From the NCBI GenBank assembly GCA_018398805.1, contig JAGFBZ010000854.1, positions 558,001 to 622,000 of the forward strand: DNA of 64,000 nt, read 5' to 3'. Both the position numbers and the translations under genes were made by a program. Positions 35,801 through 44,475 of the stretch are shown here, piece after piece. The first letter of the stretch is position 1, and every line of letters begins with the position of its first letter. The notes beneath the pieces were generated by a model. That model did no database searches. It saw nothing but the letters and a program-made list of their open reading frames with translations, and was not told where the DNA came from. The stretch is from Hirundichthys speculiger (Eukaryota; Chordata; Actinopteri; Beloniformes; Exocoetidae).

Positions 35801-38242
35801 AGCAGGAAGATATTTCCATATGTGGACCTTGGTTAAGTTTTTATGGTTTTGTTTTTTTATTAATTTATTTATTTTCTAAATCTGAACCTTAACATTAACA
35901 AGATCCCCCCCAACCTTGATATTTTGTTATATTTGTCCGACAGATTTGTCACTATAATATCTTAGTTGATTATTATATAGTACCTTACTTCCTTTTATCT
36001 TATATAAATAAACATATAGACAACACATTAAATGAATTCTCGCTACTTGCTTGTCTATTTTATAAATGTCCCAGATGGATTGTGGAAGTGTCAAATACAA
36101 CCCAAATTCCAGAAAGTTGGGACATGTTTTAAATGGTCCCAACAGATCCAGACTCATAGAAGGACTCTGGACCAGTCGAATGATGTGTTTGGAATTCACT
36201 GTCATATATTGATGACTGTTGTTCGTACTAATATAGATGTACTTCAGTACTGGATCATTTAATCAGTTTATTGTTGCTCTGCTTCATTCATGTTAAAAAC
36301 CTCTTCTGGTGCTTGAAGTGGTCTGGTTCTGACATGTCGCTCATTCAAGCCATTTTTAACCAGTTTGATTTGACACGTGCAACATGAATAAGTGATCAAA
36401 CACGTGCTAGCCTACAAGCTACTGACAACACCCAACTCCCTGCATAGTTAATACTGTTGATTTCTGTCTGCAGGGCTCTGCAGGTGACCAGGAAGGTGGA
36501 CATCCTGACTCCTCTCGGAGCGCTGTACTACAACACGGGCCGGTACCAGGAGGCCCTACATGTGTACAGAGAGGCAGCTGCACTGCAGCCACACAGCACC
36601 GACATCTGGCTGGCTTTGGTGAGCTGAACAGCTGTATTTGGGTTTTGGTATTTTTGTACGAGCCTAATGGGTTCTGTTGGTCTCAAAGATTGGGTTAATA
36701 GTCTCAGGAGGTGTCCAAGATCAGTTTAATGATCTTCATCCATTGGTGTCCAGGATGATGTTCAAGGTCTGTTGGTGTCCACAGTCAGGTTAATGGTCTC
36801 TGTTGGGGTCCAGGCTCAAGTTCTGGCTGTAGCGGGTCACAGTTCAGAGGCAGAGAAGATGACCCAGGATATCATCTCCAGAGAAAGAAGCTGTATTGAG
36901 TGCTACCGCCTCCTGTCTGCCATCTACAGCAAACATGGTAACTACACTCAGGTGTGTTTCAGAGCAGGCCCAACTCTCCATGTGCCATCCTTCAGAGGCT
37001 CCTCGTGAAGACAACGGGTTTTACTTTGTTTTACTGTTGTGTGTCTGAACCAGGCTCTCCAGACTCTGGACCAAGCTCTGCAGCAGAACCCCTCTGACAT
37101 ATCGGTCAGAGCAGAGTTGTACTTCTCTAAAGGAAACCAGCTGAGGGAGCTGCAGCAGCTGGACCAGGCCTTCGAGGTACTGCTCCTCTACCACTCTACC
37201 ACAATAAAACTATGTATTTAGTTTGTTGGATTGTCCCAGCTTTATTGTATAACTGTGTTGTCCTTTAGCGGGGCGGCCCAGAGAAATGTTTCAACACCTG
37301 TGTCTTCATCAAAGTGGACACAGAGCAAAGACATGATTAAATGAAACCATTAACAGTCTGTGTAGTAAGTCGTTCTGATCGACTGCTGAATATTAGATGT
37401 CTGTGTTGTAATGAATGCTTCCTGTATTAGTACCAAACTCCCAGTAAAATCTGCTGCTCGAACCCTCTTTGTGACGACATTCATAAATACCAGTCAGCAT
37501 TTGGAAACACTGTTCAGCATAACAATACGTGTTCACGAACAGCAACTGTCTCCAACTACCTTTATGAACTCAGACTGAAGTTGTGAAGTCCAGGTGAGAG
37601 TCAAGCCAATAAAAGTGTTGAAGGTGTGAGCAGAACTAGAGCCCACATGTTCAGTTCTAACCTGCTTCAATCATCACCTTAAATTTTTCCTCTGCATCTC
37701 TAAAAAAGCATCTAGAGTCAATTTGTATTATAATAGACAGTATTTAAATAAAGGTGAAATGAATCATCTCTGTTCTGTCCCCACAGAGCTACAAGCTGGC
37801 TGTCGAACTGAAACCGGACCAGTCCCAGGCCTGGATGAACATGGGAGGGATTCAGCACATCAAGGTAAGTAGTTACTTAGAGAAACCTCCAACTCAGGCC
37901 AGGCCACACCCACAGCAGCATTCCCACTGGTGACCTGATTCCAACTCAGACAGGATCCCAGTTTGCACAAGTTAAGGCAGGATTTTCATCCATATTCCTC
38001 TTTATATATTCTAGAGCCTCCTGCCATTACTGAAATAAATAGTTACTGAACTCCAGTTATAATTAGATTGAAATGATGCCACATAATAACTCATTCTAGT
38101 GTGTGTGTGGGTGCAGGGCGACTACGCAGCCGCCAGGATGTACTACCAGCGGGCGCTGCTCCTGAGTCCTGGTTCCAAACTTCTGAAGGAGAACTTGGCC
38201 AAACTGGATCGACTAGAGAAGAGACTGGCTGGGGGAGTGTAG
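23831..38242 (+). CDS. tmtc1: Transmembrane O-mannosyltransferase TMTC1 (19 coding exons)
   Basis: ER multipass enzyme of the TMTC group, which transfers O-mannose to extracellular cadherin domains. Coding exons: 23831-24102, 25231-25408, 25505-25580, 25815-25991, 27130-27211, 27976-28079, 29333-29522, 30230-30351, 30790-30957, 31934-32047, 32986-33129, 34008-34116, 34295-34397, 35622-35757, 36474-36618, 36814-36951, 37054-37176, 37787-37864, 38117-38242. Phases agree along the chain, apart from one base missing in exon 3. Corrected length is 861 residues against 882 in human. Start ATG 23831 gives [14 protein letters not shown] and a first membrane segment; [20 protein letters not shown] carries the paired acidic residues of the first luminal loop, as in GT-C enzymes. 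It follows ipo8 as in mammals. It is distinguished from TMTC2-4 by close agreement with TMTC1 over its whole length. Confidence 0.94.
24122..24310 (+). promoter_or_regulatory. 29-bp tandem array of CRE sites in tmtc1 intron 1
   Basis: Seven units with an exact 29-bp spacing carry the cAMP response element TGACGTCA at 24122, 24151, 24180, 24209, 24267 and 24296. The unit at 24238 has TGACATCA. The rest of the unit is CTCAGAGCCACAGGTACAGGC. It starts 20 bp after exon 1 ends, so it is near the promoter. Binding by CREB/ATF is inferred from the motif only. Confidence 0.85.
24343..24445 (+). repeat. Family A repeat fragment
   Basis: Contains GCCATTGTTTCTTCCCC, AATGATATTTTCTCGGGGGT and GATCTGGGTCTCTGAGAAGC, in the order of the family A body. 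The tail is missing. Confidence 0.6.
25231..30957 (+). CDS. tmtc1: tmtc1 exons 2-9: membrane-embedded catalytic part (TMTC domain)
   Basis: These exons encode most of the hydrophobic half. Landmarks: [18 protein letters not shown] and [10 protein letters not shown] (exon 2), [13 protein letters not shown] (exon 3), [20 protein letters not shown] (exon 4), [20 protein letters not shown] (exon 6), [20 protein letters not shown] (exon 7), [20 protein letters not shown] (exon 8) and [20 protein letters not shown] (exon 9). In exon 3 the frame after LAF is lost: LLTFLFYVR follows only if one base is added to the T run 25549-25553. The phase at the exon 3/4 junction requires this change. Confidence 0.9.
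26418..26825. repeat. Dispersed repeat, family B copy 1
   Basis: Matches 39968-40396 over about 400 bp: TTGTTACAAATAACCTTGTT, TTCCATTTTCAATTGTCAAT, GACTTGGATCAAAAA and CACTAGATGGAGCCGCACTG. The other copy begins with a hAT-like end, which suggests that family B is the inner part of a DNA transposon. Confidence 0.75.
27290..27700. repeat. LINE-like fragment and hAT-like end in tmtc1 intron 5
   Basis: AGATATAATCTCTCCAGCG and GTGTCCTGGTCTGCCCCGTG at 27361-27402 match a motif common in fish non-LTR retrotransposons. TTAGGGATGCACATGGTTAA at 27606 resembles the TAGGGATGCAC end of hAT elements. Both are partial. Confidence 0.5.
28689..28895 (-). repeat. Family A repeat copy
   Basis: A nearly full short copy in reverse orientation, from AATTCAATTCAATTTTATTT to AACTTTTAAGCCAAACAG. 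It lies in tmtc1 intron 6. Confidence 0.8.
31127..31330. repeat. LINE-like fragment (tmtc1 intron 9)
   Basis: CATCCATTATCTTCC followed by CCCCAGACTCCTCCTCCAGC and GAGAGATGTAAACTCTCTGG. The order fits the reverse complement of a teleost non-LTR retrotransposon 3' region, partly decayed. Confidence 0.5.
31934..38242 (+). CDS. tmtc1: tmtc1 exons 10-19: luminal TPR repeats
   Basis: Ten exons encode the C-terminal tetratricopeptide-repeat array that faces the ER lumen in TMTC proteins. Landmarks: [20 protein letters not shown] (exon 10), [14 protein letters not shown] (exon 11), [19 protein letters not shown] (exon 12), [19 protein letters not shown] (exon 13), [16 protein letters not shown] (exon 14), [16 protein letters not shown] (exon 15), [17 protein letters not shown] (exon 16), [12 protein letters not shown] (exon 18) and [19 protein letters not shown] (exon 19). 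The protein ends at TAG 38240-38242, somewhat shorter than the charged human tail. Confidence 0.94.
32198..32483. mobile_element. hAT MITE with perfect TIRs and 8-bp target duplication
   Basis: The 286-bp element starts TAGAGATGCGCGG and ends CCGCGCATCTCTA (13-bp perfect inverted repeats). It is flanked by GCAGAGGG on both sides (32190-32197 and 32484-32491). It has no coding capacity. It lies in tmtc1 intron 10. The intact target duplication suggests a fairly recent insertion. Confidence 0.92.
33395..33560. repeat. Partial copy of the 1633-1850 MITE
   Basis: Shares TTCATTTGAATCAG, GCTGAAGCAGGGAAACATCT and GGTCCTCCAGGACTG with the element at 1633-1850. One terminal repeat is missing. Confidence 0.6.
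35020..35396 (+). mobile_element. PIF/Harbinger-like fragment with MADF domain
   Basis: An open frame on the plus strand reads [30 protein letters not shown] and [16 protein letters not shown] (about 35215-35385). This is the MADF / Myb-SANT-like domain found in the DNA-binding ORF of Harbinger transposons. The start, CCTGATTTATACTT at 35027, resembles ends seen in such elements. The frame stops at 35391 without a transposase. Inside tmtc1 intron 13. Confidence 0.72.
37668..37762 (+). repeat. Family A repeat, 3' fragment
   Basis: ATCTAGAGTCAATTTGTATT through TATTTAAATAAAGGTGAAAT matches the family A 3' end. It ends some 25 bp before the acceptor of tmtc1 exon 18. Confidence 0.55.
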
Positions 38243-38920
38243 ATGTCCACGGGGCCTCAGGATGGCGCCGCCGCCGCCCTGCAGGAGCACAGTCGACAGG
38301 GGGATTGCTCCACACCTTTGACTTATTTACCTTTTGTGTAAACCTAATTCCATAACACCATTTAATGAGATTGTATCTCCTCTGCCTTTAAGAGTTTTCT
38401 TGGATTTACATTAGTGAAAATGTTAAACGATGTTGCTGAAGATGTCACAGTGTCGTGAACGTGTGTGATGTTGCTGAAAATGTTTGAAAGGGTTTGAAGA
38501 TGTTCCTTTCATGAAGGAAATGTGTCCTGGAGTTGTTTAACTTCTGGAAAAGTGCGAACAAAGAAAACCAAAGTCAGAAGCCCAGTGACCTCGGCCTACC
38601 AGGATGGTAGTCTTTGGACACGTCTCATGTTGGAGGACGTGGGTGACGGGGGTGTTGGACATTGCAGGACACCCCATTTCTCAGAACTTGTCTTCTGACT
38701 TGGACAGCAGGACTGAGTTCTGCTTTGTTCTTTTTAGTTTGAGCTTCTATTTTAATGTCTCCTGCCGGCAAATGGAGCAAGATAAGTTTTTTTTTAATTA
38801 TTCTTGTTATTGTTGAGGTTTATGAATTTTTACTGTCAGTCTTGTCTTAAGTCAAGATGACGTCCCAAACCTGAGTGGATTCCTCTGTTAATAAAGATTA
38901 CTGTTTCCAACGACAGCCAG
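38243..38920 (+). terminator. tmtc1: tmtc1 3' UTR and polyA signal
   Basis: Non-coding sequence after TAG 38242. A canonical AATAAA lies at 38890-38895 in GTTAATAAAGATTACTG, followed by a T-rich and GT-containing stretch. Cleavage probably occurs at about 38910-38920, giving a 3' UTR of about 670 bases. Confidence 0.75.
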
Positions 38921-39415
38921 ATGTGTGACATTTCAATGCCAGTACTGAAAAGTGAGCTAGAAACATCCTCTCCAGGTTTATGAGTTTCACAGCAGACATA
39001 CAGGGAGTTCAAGGCCAGTTCATTTGGACACGAAAAAAGTTATATCTCCATTAGCCCCGACTTTTCAGACTTTAAACAGTGTTAAATCATTACTGAGTTT
39101 TGTTTTTAACCATGCACTTTCATGAAATAAAGTATTCCTTTGCTTACTGTCCTTAAAGCATTTTAACATAGGTTTTAAAACATTTTACCATTTACTATCA
39201 TCACTTTTTTTAACCATTACAAATGCCAATGCATTCACACCAATAAAAACAAGAATAAATATGTCGAATAGTAGTGTAGTTCAATGCTTCCCATTGGCCA
39301 CGCCTAATAAGTAAAAATTAGAAAAAAAAAAATCAATAAATCAAGCACACGTGGTAAAACAAAACAATTTAAATTCAATATAGCAATACAATGAAAATGG
39401 AAAACATATCTCACA

Positions 39416-39840
39416 TCAATACTGTGTATTAAAAGCCAGTCTGGAATTAAAAAGCCCAAAGTCAGTGATGGTTCGCATTTCAGGGGGCATCTTATTCCAG
39501 AGTCTGGGCCCAGCAACCAAGAAGGCCCGATCACCCCAGAGTTTAGGGGTGCAAGCTGGGACCGTAAGGCCTCTAGTGGGGTTGTGAAAATGCACTTGTT
39601 CACATAAAGAGGGAGGGGCAAGGCCATTAAGGGCTTTAAAAACAAAGATTAACATTTTAAAATCAATTCTAAAAGAAACAGGAGGCCAGTGATGGGCAAA
39701 TAAAACTGGGGTGATGTTTTCCCGACGGACCAGCTGAAGACGGCTGAGCAATGACTTGGAGACACCAACATTGCAATAATCAATTCTTGAGCTTATAATA
39801 GCATGAATGTTTTTTTCCAAGTCTGAACAATTTAAGAATG
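39416..39840 (-). mobile_element. LINE reverse-transcriptase C-terminal relic
   Basis: The minus strand encodes SRIDYCNVGVSKSLLSRLQL, ITPVLFAHHWPPVSFRIDFK, LNGLAPPSLCEQ and GPRLWNKMPPEMR. This order is diagnostic of the C-terminal region of CR1/L2/Rex1-like non-LTR retrotransposons in fish. The frame is open for about 134 codons but lacks the rest of the element. Confidence 0.82.
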
Positions 39841-39918
39841 GTTTTACTTTTGTTCAAATATGTCAAATAATAATGAGAATAAATATACTATTTATATTTA
39901 TATAAATATATATAAATA

Positions 39919-40560
39919 TTAGGGCTGGGCAACGATTAAAATTTTTAATCGCGATTAATCGCATGATTTCAACTTGTCAGTTGTTACAAATAACCTTGTT
40001 TCTGTTGAATCCTCCGTCTGGGAGAACTTTAAAATGAAAATGTCCATGTTAAAGTTCAGTAACTTTACCAATCTGTGTATCATTCGTTCTTTCCATTTTC
40101 AATTGTCAATCAAAAATTTAAAAAATTAAAAAGTGGCATTTTATTACGTTTTTTTGTTGTTTTTTTGTTGTTTTTTAATCTAACACAAAAAAACGAAAAT
40201 AATGCCTGTTTTTTTTTTTAGATATATATTTCAATTTTAGACTTGGATCAAAAACACGAAATTAAAAAACGGTCCATAGAACTGAATTTGTTTTATAATC
40301 AAGGACTGGACTTTCTGTTGTTATTACACATCTTTGCCACTAGATGGAGCCGCACTGCAGTAAGCAGCTAGAGAACAGCAGGACAGTGAACACATGGAGC
40401 AGATCTGATGGAACATGGAGGAATGACGCGTTGTTAATATTGCTACCTGAGTTGCTATCCATTTTCAATTGTCAATCAAAAATGTAAAAAAATTACAAAG
40501 TGACATTTTATTACGTAGCACACGAAGTCATTTCCTGAAAAGCAACACACACACAGGAAT
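39919..40560. mobile_element. hAT-like end plus family B repeat copy 2
   Basis: GGGCTGGGCAACGATTAAAA and AATCGCGATTAATCGCATGA at 39922-39965 resemble a widespread hAT-type terminus in fish genomes. The family B match to 26418-26825 follows. A piece of the same sequence (TTTTCAATTGTCAATCAAAA) is repeated at about 40461, so the copy is partly duplicated inside itself. Confidence 0.65.
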
Positions 40561-40985
40561 TTTTTTTATCAGGATGTTACGTGACACGAGTTCATCTGAG
40601 TGGAAGTAAAGCAGCTGAAGGAAGCAACAGGAACCAGCGTCATCCGGCAGTTTCATTTCAGTATTAACATGTATCAGACTTTAGATTCTGGTTTTGGGTG
40701 GAAATGAATGAAAACTGTCCAAAAAGATGTGAAGAAACAAACATCCATCATCCATATCTATTTAATCCTCTACAAAGTCACAAGGAACTATATTTTTCAA
40801 AATATTAAATCATAACTAATGATCATATTTCTGTTATTCTTTGTCCAATCAAGTTCAAAGAGCCCACAAACATTATCCACCCTCAGTTCATTAATTCCTG
40901 TCTGTTTCATTCAGATCAGACTTGTGGTACACATCAGTGACATTTTTGGACTTAAGGACACTACAAGCATATTTTTTGATGACAC

Positions 40986-41388
40986 TTAAAGGTGGAGTAG
41001 GTGTTGTTTGAAAAACGGTTCCAACAATCCAACTCAAGTGAGATTTTGAAAATATACACTCCCTCCCTCCTCCCAAAGGCTCCTCCTCCTCCTCTTCAGC
41101 TCACCCCTCGAAACCACGCCTTCACATGATTCACGACTGCATGAACCATAGGGAGGGAGGGAGGGAGGGGTGATATTTGATGGACGTATTAGGGAGCCAA
41201 TCAAAATAGTGATGATCACTTTTTTGATTGGTCAGAGTTTTTCTCTGATTATACCCTCTAGACTGGACCAAAATGTTTAGTTTTTTTTGCAAACATTTTA
41301 TTTCAGTGGGTGCAATGGAAATGTGAAAAGGTTTTCAGGCAATATTGTAAAAAGTGTTGCAAAAAAACAACACCCACCCCACCTTTAA
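40986..41388. mobile_element. piggyBac-like MITE with TTAA ends
   Basis: Starts TTAAAGGTGGAGTAGGTG and ends with the complement of TTAAAGGTGGGGTGGGTG; the inverted repeats are about 24 bp with two mismatches. The outermost TTAA on both sides is the target-site signature of piggyBac-type elements. About 403 bp, no open frame. Confidence 0.78.
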
Positions 41389-41667
41389 TTTTCAATCAGA
41401 GTCACCAAACCTAACAGTAACATATCTGTAAATGTCAGCATGATTCATGATTTTTTTTCAGAATTTTTCACTTGATAATTTAATTTTTATCATTAAAAAA
41501 AAAACACTTTCAAGCTGTTTTTCAGGTTTAACTGTTATAGAATGCTCTTTGGCGCCATCTATTGACAGCAGAAATTCATTCTTATTTAAAATTGAACACA
41601 TTTAATTTGTGTTTTGTCTGTGAGAATAAAATCATATAACATTTTTTTTTTTTTTTGCAATAGATTA

Positions 41668-41874
41668 GGTTTCTTCCTTTTAAAGGGGAGATTTTTCTTG
41701 ACACTGTTTGGCTTAAATGTTTTTTTTTCTCCCAGTATGAGAGTTATTTTTATTAGTATTTACTTTTATAATTTAAGTGAATGATATTTGCTCGGGGTCA
41801 TGATCTGGTCTCTGTAGCACCTAGAGACAGCTTGGATTGTAACAGATCGCTGTACAAATAAAGTTGAATTGAAT
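41668..41874 (+). repeat. Family A repeat copy
   Basis: TTTCTTCCTTTTAAAGGGGA to GTACAAATAAAGTTGAATTG. A nearly complete short copy, about 550 bp before the promoter of the intronless gene. Confidence 0.8.
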
Positions 41875-42420
41875 CGCTCAGCATCGCTGTTGTGATTAAG
41901 AACACGGACATTTGTAAATAAATACTCGCTAATAAAAAAGATTGTCCAAACTGTTTTGTGTGATGTAGGGGGACATGAATGGTGATTCTTGTGATACAGG
42001 GAAGTTTAAGATCCGTTATGTAACGCAGAAAACCGGGAGATTGACCGGGGCGCTGCCGTTGCTATGGTTACTCATCATCACTGGTGGTAAAGAATGACAA
42101 AGTAATGACGGAAGTCCCTCAAATTACACAGCATTCAACCCACAATGAAAAATACTATTGAAGTAAGTGTGGTCAATGACGAAGACTGTTGAAAAAACTC
42201 ACAAATATGAACAAAGCTGTAAAAATGACGGAGCTGCTATAACCAGGTGAGTCGGTGAGCGGCGCTGTTAATTAATTAATTTCTCCGGTCTGAAACAGCT
42301 GTCATTAGCTGGTGTTGCTGACAGTTCAGGATTTCAACCTTGCTTTATATTTACCGGAAGTTCTGTGGATGTTTGTTAGTTTTGGGTGACAGACCGCGGC
42401 CAGGCTCAATCTCGTTTTAA

Positions 42421-42560
42421 CACGTGACTTCTCGCGAGAATCGGAGTGGCGCCGTCAGTTACCACCGCTGACGGCATACAGGACATGATGACGTCAAAGG
42501 GTGTTCTCTATAAAATTTCGTCTCCTTCAGAAGTCTTTGAGTTTCTATGCAACACCACAG
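42421..42560 (+). promoter_or_regulatory. Promoter of the intronless coiled-coil gene
   Basis: Four recognisable elements lie in order: E-box CACGTG (42421-42426), the 12-bp palindrome TTCTCGCGAGAA (42429-42440; core matches the TCTCGCGAGA element bound by BANP), a CRE TGACGTCA (42489-42496) and a TATA box TATAAAA (42509-42515). A start about 30 bp after the TATA box, near 42540, would leave a leader of about 115 bases before ATG 42656. Motif functions are known from other genes; use here is inferred. Confidence 0.68.
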
Positions 42561-42655
42561 TTCGTAGGCACTTCCTGAGCTCTCGTCCGAGTATTTTTCT
42601 GATCGCAACCGAAAAGTGATTTTTTTGACAAACACCGAAAGAACAAACAGCAGAA

Positions 42656-44356
42656 ATGAATCCCACGGAAACATCTGCAGGGTACGTCCAGAAGCAGAGG
42701 AACCACTTCCAAGCTTCTGCTGCCCACGCTGGTCCCCGTTCAGGTCACGATCAGCGAGGGTGGAGGTGGACGCAGGCGCCGCCGTACGTCCAGGGTTATT
42801 TCCAGAACCCCTCTGCCGGTCCAAGACAACCACCACCACCAGAGTTTCATGCCAGGCAGATGAACCACGTATACCATCAGGTGGACGATTTAAAGTACAG
42901 GCTGCAGAAGAAGAACAGGTTTCTCACTCAGGAGAAAGAGATGAGAATCGCAGCAGAGAAAGACTGTCACCTGCAGACGGAGAAGACCAAAGAGGTGGAA
43001 AAGGTTCTGGACGTCGAACGCCACCTCAGACTGGACTGTGTTCAGGAGCTCAACCGCATTACTGACAATTTGCATAAATCCATCAGAGCTCCTGAAGCAG
43101 ACAGTCAAGGTGAAACTAGATCCGAAGAGGCCCACAGGTTGGTCCTCCAGGATCTAGAAAACCTAAAGAAGAAGCTGCAAGATAACAGCAACCTTGAAAC
43201 GGCCTCCCGACCAAGACCACGGGACGAGACCGCCGAGACCAAACAGCAAGATCTGAGCTTTAAGGGTTCTGCAACTGATGGAAATCAGTCATCAGGGTTC
43301 AGCCAGGAGCAGGTGAACAACCTGTTACTGCAAGTTAAGGACCTGACAAGCAGGCTGCAGGACAAGGACAATCTTCTCGCTGAAGAGAAAGAGAAGAGAC
43401 TTGCAGCAGAAAATAAGTGGACTGTGAAGGAAGAAGAATTTCAAGAGCTGGAATATCGCTTAAAAGAAGAGTACCACCGACGAATCGTGAGCGAAAAGGA
43501 GCTCAAATGGTCCAAACGCACCGTCGACGATCTACGTCTCTCCTTGAACTCCTTGAACATGAGCGCTGCAAAGGCTCTCAAGGAAGAGATGAAGAAGCAG
43601 CGGCAGGAGAAGACCGTCTCTAACGCCCAACTGACCTCCAAAGGAAAAGCACAGGAAGAGACCATGAAACAGTTGGAGTTGAAGGTGGAAGAACTCAGTG
43701 AGCAGATCAAATCTGCCTCAGAAACCGTCAACCACCAGCCTGAAGTTTGTGTGGACACACTGGTGTCCACACAAACTGAGGCTTTTGTCTCTGAAAGTGC
43801 TCCCGAATCAAAGGACGTCTCGACCAAAACTGAGGCTTCCGGGTTTGACGACGTCTCCTCTTCCCAAACTGAGGCTTCTGCATCCAAAGACGTCTCTGAC
43901 GTTGAAGAGATCTCCACTCAAACTGAGGATTTCCAACCTGAAGATGTCCCAGAATCAAAGGAGTTCTCCACACAAACGGAGGCTTCTTTATCTGAGGACG
44001 TCTCTGACCTCAAGGACGTCTCCATCCACCAAGTTGACGTCGTCGATGAAATTTTTGAATCAGAGGAGTCGGAGGAATCTCTTCACACCAACGGCCAGTC
44101 TCTGCCGCAAAACAAAGAGGTCTCTACATCGGACCCTGACCCCGAAACACCAAAGAAACCTTCTTTTTGGAGACGTTTGAAGAAGTTCTGCACACCAGAG
44201 CATCGCCGCCAGCATAAGAGTAGGAGGCAGACGCAAAATCCTCCGGTCTCCACAAATATCCCACCAGAGCGTGAACGTCTTCCACCAGAAGAGCAGCAGC
44301 GCAAAGACAAAAAAAGGACGAGGACAAACATCTTTCGTTTGCATCTCTTCTTGTAA
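42656..44356 (+). CDS. Uncharacterised intronless coiled-coil protein with TQT motif array (566 aa)
   Basis: I do not recognise this family. It is a single-exon frame from ATG 42656 (G at -3) to TAA 44354-44356. Residues 1-70 are Pro/Gln/His-rich. Residues 76-135 and 227-287 are two related coiled-coil modules: DLKYRLQKKN with EKEMRIAAEK, and DLTSRLQDKD with EKEKRLAAEN. Coiled coil continues to about 352. Residues 370-445 form an acidic array with TQT at 372-374, 421-423 and 439-441, and variants TKT 390-392 and SQT 403-405. TQT is the anchor of dynein light chain LC8 (DYNLL) ligands. The tail is basic (SFWRRLKKFC at 503-512, many Arg/Lys after that). No signal peptide or membrane segment. 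Upstream promoter and downstream polyA signal argue for a real gene; a retrocopy origin is possible. Confidence 0.75.
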   Translation: MNPTETSAGYVQKQRNHFQASAAHAGPRSGHDQRGWRWTQAPPYVQGYFQNPSAGPRQPPPPEFHARQMNHVYHQVDDLKYRLQKKNRFLTQEKEMRIAAEKDCHLQTEKTKEVEKVLDVERHLRLDCVQELNRITDNLHKSIRAPEADSQGETRSEEAHRLVLQDLENLKKKLQDNSNLETASRPRPRDETAETKQQDLSFKGSATDGNQSSGFSQEQVNNLLLQVKDLTSRLQDKDNLLAEEKEKRLAAENKWTVKEEEFQELEYRLKEEYHRRIVSEKELKWSKRTVDDLRLSLNSLNMSAAKALKEEMKKQRQEKTVSNAQLTSKGKAQEETMKQLELKVEELSEQIKSASETVNHQPEVCVDTLVSTQTEAFVSESAPESKDVSTKTEASGFDDVSSSQTEASASKDVSDVEEISTQTEDFQPEDVPESKEFSTQTEASLSEDVSDLKDVSIHQVDVVDEIFESEESEESLHTNGQSLPQNKEVSTSDPDPETPKKPSFWRRLKKFCTPEHRRQHKSRRQTQNPPVSTNIPPERERLPPEEQQRKDKKRTRTNIFRLHLFL

Positions 44357-44475
44357 ATATTGTCATGTAAACATTGAATATGTCTGTTTTCTCTGTATAT
44401 ATATATTAATATAGGTTTTCTCCGGGCACTCCGGTTTCCCCCACTGCAAAAGATCAATAAATCAATACATAATGA
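44357..44475 (+). terminator. 3' UTR and polyA signal of the intronless gene
   Basis: AATAAA at 44456-44461 (GATCAATAAATC), 100 bases after the stop codon. The following sequence becomes GT-rich. This supports a short mRNA of about 1.9 kb. Confidence 0.65.
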
